In this document: piece by piece, positions 1 through 64,000 of the stretch | Position numbering within the stretch: position 1 is the stretch's first letter | Layout: each line of letters starts with the position of its first letter | NCBI RefSeq assembly: GCF_027744825.2 | Contig: NC_071345.1 | Location: 14,199,501 to 14,263,500 of the forward strand | Origin: Synchiropus splendidus | Taxonomy: Eukaryota > Chordata > Actinopteri > Syngnathiformes > Callionymidae | Length of the DNA stretch: 64,000 nt | Reading direction: 5' to 3' | Notes under the pieces: model-generated | Seen by the model: the letters and a program-made list of their open reading frames with translations, nothing else | What the model was told of the DNA's origin: nothing | The model's database searches: none | Translations under genes and position numbers: made by a program

Positions 1-1770
1 ACTCATAAGAAATGCACAGTATATCGGCTAATAAACAGCTACTAAACTGAGAGTTAGTCATACTAAATAACGCAGTCCTGTGGTTCAGGTGGAAACTATC
101 TGATCTGCCAGGTCATGATAGTCGACACCCGCGGAAGACAGGATTTTCAAAGGTCAGCAGAGAGCCAAGGTTTCACACATAAAACTGATGTGGTCTGGCT
201 ATCAAGTTCGAAAATGAGTCTGAAAGAGATCGTATTTTCATTGGTGAGCAAGAGCTGCTCTTGCTTTAGCTTAGCACGTCAGTGCTCAATACTACCACAC
301 CAGCTAAAAAACACCCCGACACTCCATTAAAAAAAATAAAAATTGAATTATCAAAGAATAATAAGCCCAGGAGTGAAAAGTAAAATAACAAAGTTTAAAT
401 TCCGCTTGCTTACTTCCTTTATTTTTCAAACTGTCGAGTGTTGGACGGCTATTTATTGAAAATGTAATTTATCTTGGAAGAAGGGACAAAATCATTCACT
501 TATAACACATGTTTTAACAGTTCTACAGTCAAAACCCAAATAAACCCAGACAGTGGTATATAATTGTGTTCGAGAAAGGGTTAACCACAAGGCTAAAACG
601 ACAACTACCAAAGTCTAAAGGATTGACTCCAATAAGTGTGTGAGGGTTTCTCATAACATTGTCCACTATATTTCTGAGAGAATCCAGAAGCTGGAGTAGA
701 TGCACAGTAACAACCTTGGCAAATTGTTGGCTTAAGTCTTTGACATTGACACGACCACAACTAGGTCATCGGTTCTCCCCGAGTGCGGTGAGAGAGTAGG
801 CTCGCATGTGTGGATTGCATTTCACAGTCCAGTGACCGGATAGCATTTTCCATACTGGGTTACCTTTGCTACATAATGCATAGGTCTGACAGCACTGTCA
901 GGAGCTCTTTGGAGCCAAATGGAGCCTGTTTGAGTCCCAGCTCCAGAACGCTCTCAGTGCATGCGATTGTAACCCAGTTGGACTTATTTTTAGCAGGAGC
1001 TCCCCTGAGTTCGGCTCCCTAATAGCAGAGATCCTCTTGGAGGGCACCTGGCTGATGAATCCCATTGCTTCAGAAGCACTCCCGTGTTAAATATAGCACG
1101 CTACTTTCTGAGGTCTGTGTCATCGGCATGCAGCCTCCTCCAAATGTAACCCAGCGTCCTGTAATGTTCACCATCATGTCTCATGTGCAGAGGCCTCAGT
1201 GGGGGATATATGCTCCTCCAACACCCGCACTTGTTATTTATTCATCAACCTGTACGTCGAAAAGAAACACGTCGTGACACTGCATGGATAATGAGCTGCC
1301 GTCTAAAGATCCGTAAATCTAAAACCTCATTAAACTCTGAGAACTATGAACAACAGGTCTGATCGGAGGAATTCATTGGCGAGGCCGTAAAAACAATAAT
1401 GAAGATGCACGTTTAACAATTAGCACGTTTGTTTAATGATTAACTTGACATAATATATTAAAATCCGGCCTTGATCTGGGACTGCTGACTGCTGAATATG
1501 TATGAGACGATTTGAAAATCAGATGAGGGCTGCAACACTGCTGCAGAGACCAACTCAGCTTTGTCGTGCAGCGTGTGCAAGCTTCGGGCTCACTTTGTGA
1601 GCCGGAAAATACATGCCTTCTAAACTTAAATGCCATACATACGATTCCTATAAGAAGTGTTGAAAATATTCTATTTTAATTTGACTGACTTGCACATTCT
1701 AATTTAACAACACATTATAATGACTTTAAAATTCTTATTTTCTTCAGGAATTAATTTTCTTTCAGAAGTA

Positions 1771-2042
1771 CAGTGGTGCCTCGGTAACGTCCCGGAATGC
1801 GAACAAATCAGAGTTCGAACAAAAAAAATTTCAAGATTTTTTTGCTTCGGATTTCGAACAAAAATCCAGAACTTGAATGCCCCCGAAAAAAGATGGAAAA
1901 AACATAACATGCGCGGACTGATCAGCTGATCCACGACGCACTTTGTTATTGTGTATAACGCAGCCTCTGTATGCAGACGTGTCCCGTTAGCTACATTTAC
2001 TGGCTGTTTTTTCTGTGTCACAGGGGAGGTGCTCGCTCTCCA
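1771..2042. mobile_element. Tigger/pogo-like MITE, left-half copy
   Basis: Starts CAGTGGTGCCTCGG after TA. It follows the left part of the 54523-55253 element but has lost about 50 bp internally (between TTTTTTCT and TGTCACAGG) and ends after GCTCGCTCTCCAC, so the right half is missing. More diverged than the other copies. Confidence 0.75.
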
Positions 2043-2461
2043 CAACAGAATACAATACTATCCATTTAATTCATAGTTCACTCCAATGTTAGCGTTCCGT
2101 CAACAAGTCACAAAGCTGATCTAGTTTTTATATAAGCCTCTTGCTGGCCACATAAAATGACATGCTGGAGCGGGTTTGGCCCTCAGGCCATGACTTTAAC
2201 ACTCCAAAGCAGCTGTAAACAACTCAAATGTTAGAAAGTCGCATACAACCTTTCAACAGACTGAACTCAAATCCCACTCAAACCAAGACGTGAAACCAAC
2301 TTTGTCATTGATAATAAATACTAGTTACTTGGATGTAATGAAGATCAAGTCAAGGCTCTTGAGGGAAAAAAGGGACGATGCACAGTAGTGGAGGGCTTAT
2401 TTAGTGGGCTACCCCTTGGGGCAGAATGTACTGTATATAAAAGATCTTTCAGGGAAAAGGT

Positions 2462-58504
<56,043 letters not shown>

Positions 58505-60017
58505 CTTTCCCTCTCCCCGGCTTCAGCTCGTCTGAGCTCGCGGTCCTGACGAGAGCGCGCACGGAGGAGGAGGAGGAGGCGCGCTCGCGTTCTCCCTCGC
58601 GCCTTCTCCGGTTCCGCTCGTGCTATGAGGAGCGCGCGCGCTCGGCTGTATTAAACTTTCAATATTCATTAGGGCTTTTTTCTTCTTTTACAAGTCATTA
58701 AAGAGACTTAGACGTCTTTAAGTTCTTCCCCCAAGAGCTTGTATGGATATTAATAACAACAATATGAGCAAGGAGAGACGTAAAAAGAATAAATGTGGTA
58801 ATATAAACAGAAATATGCATAAATAATGGAGTTAATTATTGATTCGAATGACTAAAGGCAGGTATGTTATATTCAAATACATAAAGTGTTTAGAAATATG
58901 AAATTTTACTTTGGACTTCATTTCTTCACATCTTTTAAGAATAAATTTTGAAAAAAAAGAGAGTTACGGTCTGTTCCCACTCTGTGTAAACAGGCAGTAG
59001 TTATGAAGAGCTGCAGAACTGACCTTTTAGTTTTGCAGCTGCCAAATTTTATTTGCCAGATGTTACCAGGATACACCAGATGAAGGATGGAGTTAGTGCA
59101 ACTTTGCAAAACTTTGTGAGATAGCTTTTAAAAAGGCGCTGTCAAATGTATTTCGCTTCAGGCGAAGATTATTAAACCAGCAAAAACAATTTACATCAAC
59201 ATAGTAATTACCTTTGGGGCCTTCAAATAACAAATGCAGCTGACATTTTAGCTTCACATCCAGCCTTAACTGCAGCATTTTTTACATTCTATATTCTTGA
59301 TTTATGTATTGCTTATTAAAGCAAATATAAATGTCTCGTATATGTCACAAAAAATGTACTACTACAGATCAGAGTCTGTAATAGCAGGATTATTAAAATG
59401 AGCATCATATGAAAAAACTAAAAACCGAAATATTGACATGAAAATATGTCCCATCAGGCCCCTTCCACCAGTTTTTTTTTTAAACAAAAAGCAGAGAAAT
59501 GACCAGTGAATTCCTAAAAACAGAAAACAGACTGCAGACAAATATTTATTTTGATTTATATATTTTCTTAAAAATCAACAAGTTCAGCAATGAAACCAGG
59601 AAAGCAGTCAAGTCCACGTGAGCATAAAAATATCTACATGATTCAGAGCCTATTCTTAAAATACATTCTATTATATTCAGACATTTGCACTTGTGGTGTT
59701 TCATGAAAAACAGCAACTTAAAAAACAGCTTTGTCGGTCTATGGCTTGTTCTTTTAAAGGTTACACAGCCTTTTAATGTGCAGCAAACATCACATGAGGT
59801 GGAAATGGATTGACAAGAACTACTGTAGCACCTGCTTGGTTTTAAATATATGTTACTAATCATAACAAGATATTACAATACCGTCTTTGGTTCTGCGTCG
59901 ACACACATAGTTTGATCAATGTGATTTCAAGAACAAAATTGTAGTCATCTTCTACTTGTTCAACTTGCATTTAAACATAGAATGTTTCTGACAAACAACA
60001 ACGGAAACAATAAAGAA

Positions 60018-60025
60018 TGTGTGCG

Positions 60026-60080
<55 letters not shown>
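60018..60080. repeat. GT dinucleotide microsatellite
   Basis: About 63 bp of TG repeats with two early GC interruptions, in the LIPE-TMEM145 interval. Confidence 0.97.
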
Positions 60081-60081
<1 letters not shown>

Positions 60082-62021
60082 TGTTGCATTTATACGCAAC
60101 ACAAAAACAAATAAAACAATGTGCATTCTCCAGCAAAGATTATGAGAATATGTGCGCTGGGCCCGTCAGCCATCAATGGTCCTTAACTTTTTTTGGGATT
60201 AAAAAGTGCTGCCTTTTCCTTGACAACTTGAACTCAAGCTGCAGTTCTAGAGGAAAACAAGGTCTCGTGAAAACATTAGAAACAAAGGGATCCACTTTTT
60301 TCCGTCTTAAATTATCAGAATTAAGAAATCAGATAATTTCCCCTCATGTTTCCCGGCTAGTTTCACTTTGAAATAAGTGATCGTAATAAACATATTCCGC
60401 CAGGCTTTCCTTAGCAGCCATGCCATCAGTTCGAGGCCTTCATCTTCACCCAGAAATGAGTGTTAAAATTATGCTCATTTAAAAACATCATGCTCACAAA
60501 AATGAGTCATGTCCCACATGTAGCTTCCAAACTTGGCCAGACACTCATTCTATCATCCTAACTCGATTAGCAAAGCTCATGAAGAAAGTTAAAAATGCAT
60601 CCATTTTTCTGGACATCAGTTGCGGTGCTGCCACAGCAAACTCTTAAGATTGTTCTGCAGGTAAAGTGAAGTCATCAGATACGACAAAAATAAGCATTAA
60701 AGATTAACGCCGTCTTCATTTCCAAGTGACTCATGTCCTGATCAGACAAATGTCACACTCATGTGGCTCCTCAGTTTTCACGCAGATGCACACATGCAGC
60801 GACCACGTAAGCAGCCAAGCAGCGGCGAAGACGACGACAAACATCAACACCATGAACGACAGCTAAAAAAAAAAGTGCAGAGTAACGTTCAAGCGTTTCC
60901 TGACTGGAAACAGCGCGAGGTGACAGAGTGCTCTAATCCAGCGAGTCAAAAGCAGCTCTTCCTCTCTCACAGCTAAATCCTATTCATCACACAGCAGCAC
61001 TTCTCTGCAGACCTGGAGGCTTCTGCTCCCCGAATCAAGCAAGGGCAGGGCAGCGCCAGCATTGTTGGCATCTAAAGAGGCATCGACCCTCCGAAGGACG
61101 ATGTGCTTCAAAGTGCTTCGGTGGCAAAATTCAGGAGAAAAAAAAAGGTGTCCTCAGGTATTGAGTCAATTCAGGAATCTAAACTCCTCATAGATACTGA
61201 AAAGCCTGGAAGTGGCGTTTGGATTCACTGCGCAGAGAGGCAGAGGAGACATTTTGGGAAAGGCTTTTAATAGTCGGGGCATCGTGAACAGGGAGAGGAA
61301 GATAGTTAAACGTTCAGATGCCACAAACCATTAGACGGGAATGGCAAGACAGCAGAAGGACAAACCCTAGAGGGGTGGAGGGGGTTTACATTCTTCTGGT
61401 GTTCCAGATGACTCGCCATAAACACTTTAAAATCAGACTATAAAACTAGCAAGCTCACACAGATGCTCGAATAAACCCCAAACATTTTGGTGGTGGGGTG
61501 GGAGGATCGCTGTGCCATCTCTATCCATATAGTGAGAAATATATTCACAAATGCTGTCATATTTGTGCAGCAAAAACAGGCCAGAAAAGAAAGATCTTTT
61601 CGACAATTTGGTTGATAATGAGGATGTGACTGGGGCTTCTCAGTTAAACACCCATGTTCTCATCACAATGAAATCTTATTGTCGCGAGCTTTACTCAGTG
61701 TTTACATCTGATACTCAGATGATTTCATTCCCTCTTGATCATTTCTAAATGTCACACACTTACAGAGCAGTCAGCTGAAATCTCTCTGTTCTACTGCTAA
61801 TATTCTAGCTCGTAGCCATGACTTAGAAGAAAACCAAACCACAAATCTAGTAACTACTGAGGTACAAGTAGCTCAGGCGGACAGTATATCGCCCCCTAGC
61901 ATAAACACTAGATAAAGATATGTTTTTAAATGAGTTACATTTGAAAAGTATTAAAATGAATTCTTTTTTGCAAGAGAAACATTTTTAAATGATTCATAAT
62001 TCATAGGGAGGAAAAACCTCA

Positions 62022-62027
62022 TTTATT
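62022..62027 (-). terminator. Candidate LIPE polyadenylation signal (AATAAA)
   Basis: First AATAAA on the minus strand after the LIPE stop codon, about 835 nt downstream, followed by a U-rich stretch. It would give a 3' untranslated region of ordinary length. Such hexamers occur by chance in AT-rich DNA. Confidence 0.35.
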
Positions 62028-62861
62028 TTTCTATTCTTTTTTCTCATTTTCAAGCACTTCCTCCACTATAACAGTCGAAGGGCGTGGAGCTTAGAGACAG
62101 TCGATTAAGAGAGACTAGATTTTCAACTACAGATCACTTTCTTCCCCAATTTCCCTGAATAGTAATAATAAAAAAAAAAAAAATCAAAAGAAATGAATTT
62201 AGACAGGGATTATTTTTTAAAAGAATTCAGCCCAAAATGGGTTCATTAAAAAAAAACTAGATGAAAAGCAGAGGCGGAATTATGTCAGTATTTCAGGGCA
62301 AACTTCTCTCTTTGGGTGCAGTTGAAGGAAAACTTAACGTTTGAAACTTGGTGCCTGTTGTGCTTCTGCTTTCTAACTCAATTTGGGCGACAGTCAACAG
62401 TCATTATCCACAAAGTGAATTGTATCGACTGCCAAAATGGCGTAATGGAGAACACAATCAGGAGTTATTAAGAGTGATTTAGAGCGACTCCCTAAAGGAC
62501 AAGCGGCCATTTTGTTGCGTATCGTGAACCCACCTCTATCTAATTAGGGCCTCGGCTCAGATGAATCGCCCATTCAGAACTGGTCTCTGGAATGTTGTGG
62601 GCCGACTGGTGCCTGGGCCTCTGCAGCCTGACGCTTGGGTTTGTATTCTGTGTATCAACTCTGTCGCTTGTTCGGCGCTGCTGCTAATTTGGGGCTTACT
62701 GAAAGAAAAACAGAAAAGGAACTTCAGGTGTTGTGCTCATCTGCCTTGTTCCTGTCACTCCCAAACTAATGTGTCGTCTTGTCAACAGGGTCATCGCGTT
62801 GCCCTCGGAACTTCCAAGGTTAGCCTGCTGCCTCTGAACCCCCTTCATTATCTGACCTAGC

Positions 62862-63266
62862 TTAAACGCCAACACCCCCAGCGTCAGCGCTATTCTGAGC
62901 AGCCACAGCAACCAAGTTCCCCTCATCAGCAATTCCAGCCCCCTTTCCATCAGCCCGCTCCTCGGCCTCAGTGGAGCCCACATAAAGAGAGCCATTCTCT
63001 CCAGGAGGAGCCAGCGCACCCCTATCGGTCCGTTCCAGCTTGCGGTGCTTGCGAGGCTCCGGGGCCGGCTCCTCCTGAGTGAAGATGGCGCGGATCCTCT
63101 CCACGCACACGTTGGCAGCCTCCCGAGTCTCTCTGGAGAGTTGCGAGAGGCTGAGGAAGCCGTGGGGGAGATCATCCACCACGCAGAGAGTGACCGGCTG
63201 CTCGATGCTCCTCAAACGCTTGGCGAACATCACAGAGTCGTCCAACATGGGGTCCAGAGCACAAGC
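62862..63266 (-). CDS. LIPE: LIPE (hormone-sensitive lipase), last coding exon with catalytic Asp and His
   Basis: 134 codons and a TAA stop (62864-62862). The exon starts after CTCTCCCAG with [13 protein letters not shown], the C-terminal part of the hormone-sensitive lipase alpha/beta-hydrolase core. The enzyme hydrolyses diacylglycerol and cholesteryl and retinyl esters at lipid droplets and is activated by PKA. Residue 5 of the exon (Asp in LDP) and residue 35 (His in PHGF) are the catalytic Asp and His. Their spacing of 30 residues equals that of rat HSL Asp703 and His733; the nucleophilic Ser is on an upstream exon outside the window. Core similarity runs to [12 protein letters not shown] charged, low-complexity tail of about 70 residues follows, longer than the mammalian tail as I remember it. 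Upstream exons lie beyond the right edge. Confidence 0.95.
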   Translation of the reverse strand, partial: ACALDPMLDDSVMFAKRLRSIEQPVTLCVVDDLPHGFLSLSQLSRETREAANVCVERIRAIFTQEEPAPEPRKHRKLERTDRGALAPPGENGSLYVGSTEAEERADGKGAGIADEGNLVAVAAQNSADAGGVGV

Positions 63267-64000
63267 CTGGGAGAGGGGGAGACAAAAGGAGGGAGATGAT
63301 GAAAAGCAAATTAGCATTCCCTTTAGACACGTATAGAATCTCAATGCGGGGATGAAGAGATGGAAGCCAAGCACCTCCCTCTCTCCTTTTTGTCAATATT
63401 TAATTGGAGCTGACTCACTGTAAACATTTTAAAATCAGCTTTCAAATCCTCATTTTCATATAAACAAGCTTACAGGGGAGAAGACTATCCTACCTCAGCA
63501 GTTTGAGGTATCACAACACTGCGCTATATTACTTCCTCACTTTAAAAAATAGGGAGTGAAACAGAGAAAGAAAAATGAATTTAACTGCAAAATGAAGTTT
63601 AAAGCTTGAGTGTATGAGTGTTTTGCTCTCAGGACTCACAATGTGCAATAAAATTAAAAAGAGCACTCCGGACTACAAGTCACTGTCCTGCGTCAGTTGA
63701 AGAAACTTTTTGGGACGATCGCCAGTTTTTCAAAAGCCTGGCCTCCTGATTTTTTGCTTCATAGCTGACAACACATACCTTGGATGTTGTAATCTTGTCT
63801 CATTCAGAAACAAATTATAATATAAAATGTTGTATCTGATGGCTGCCATTAATTCATGTTCACTCATATGATTCATATCGATTTGGGTTGATGAAGATGG
63901 CAACATGTCTGATTTTAATATTGTAAGTAGAATAGAAATAAATACAAATTAAATTGTATGTAAATGCTGTAAAGCCTTTAAATCATTTAAAGTGACTAGA
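63267..64000 (-). other. LIPE last intron (partial)
   Basis: Begins at the pyrimidine-rich acceptor of the last LIPE exon (CCCCCTCTCCCAG) and continues off the right edge. AT-rich, with no recognised exon or repeat. Confidence 0.8.

Larger units (their letters stand above)
58651..62861. other. Intergenic interval, TMEM145 5' flank and LIPE 3' untranslated region
   Basis: About 4.2 kb between the LIPE stop codon and the TMEM145 promoter. The part next to 62861 must include the LIPE 3' untranslated region. A GT microsatellite sits at 60018-60080. No coding exon was recognised; in particular I saw nothing resembling CNFN, which lies between these genes in mammals as I remember it. Confidence 0.75.

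Noticed and set aside
59982..60371. 129-codon plus-strand frame with a Cys-Val run
   Set aside because: Created by the GT microsatellite.
58651..62861. Search for CNFN or another gene between LIPE and TMEM145
   Set aside because: No Cys-rich cornifelin-like or other recognisable exon was seen on either strand by eye.
62696..63175. 159-codon minus-strand frame overlapping the LIPE exon, with a hydrophobic stretch
   Set aside because: It is a shifted frame of the LIPE exon; the LIPE frame carries the conserved lipase motifs, so this one is a shadow.

Overview
The window looks like vertebrate nuclear DNA, most probably from a teleost fish. Coding sequence is sparse and split into short exons with splice signals. 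The long introns are AT-rich and full of fish-type transposon fragments and microsatellites. The two recognisable proteins are vertebrate. There is no operon structure, no rRNA or tRNA gene that I can see, and no CRISPR array.

Two genes are present, both on the minus strand. The main one is TMEM145, a seven-transmembrane protein of the GOST (GOLD-domain seven-helix) family. Exon 1, with the start codon, lies at 58394-58504, inside a CpG-rich promoter region. Ten further exons follow at 37.1, 36.6, 29.6, 28.9, 13.4, 13.1, 5.8, 5.3, 5.0 and 2.9 kb. The eleven exons join in frame into 933 coding bases (311 codons): signal peptide, lumenal GOLD-like domain and the first four membrane segments. 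The remaining exons lie beyond the left edge. The second gene is LIPE (hormone-sensitive lipase). Only its last coding exon is inside (62862-63266); it carries the catalytic Asp and His. The LIPE stop codon is about 4.4 kb upstream of the TMEM145 start codon, so the genes are head-to-tail neighbours.

Everything else is intronic or intergenic. Intron 1 (21.2 kb), intron 5 (15.4 kb), intron 7 (7.2 kb) and intron 3 (6.9 kb) hold the repeats. These include several non-autonomous hAT elements with 8-bp target-site duplications, four copies of a Tigger/pogo-like element with 13-bp terminal repeats and a TA target (one nested inside a hAT element), non-LTR retrotransposon 3' ends, palindromic elements, and TA, GT and CA microsatellites. 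A pyrimidine-rich stretch of about 0.9 kb produces the longest open frame in the window by low complexity alone.

The most interesting non-repeat signals are: a GC-AG intron in TMEM145 with a GT donor 4 nt away; a perfect 14-bp RFX X-box just inside intron 5 plus a cluster of imperfect X-boxes in intron 1; a hairpin carrying two perfect CArG boxes; and a block of phase-0, length-symmetric exons encoding the lumenal domain. I found no sign of a wholly new gene system.
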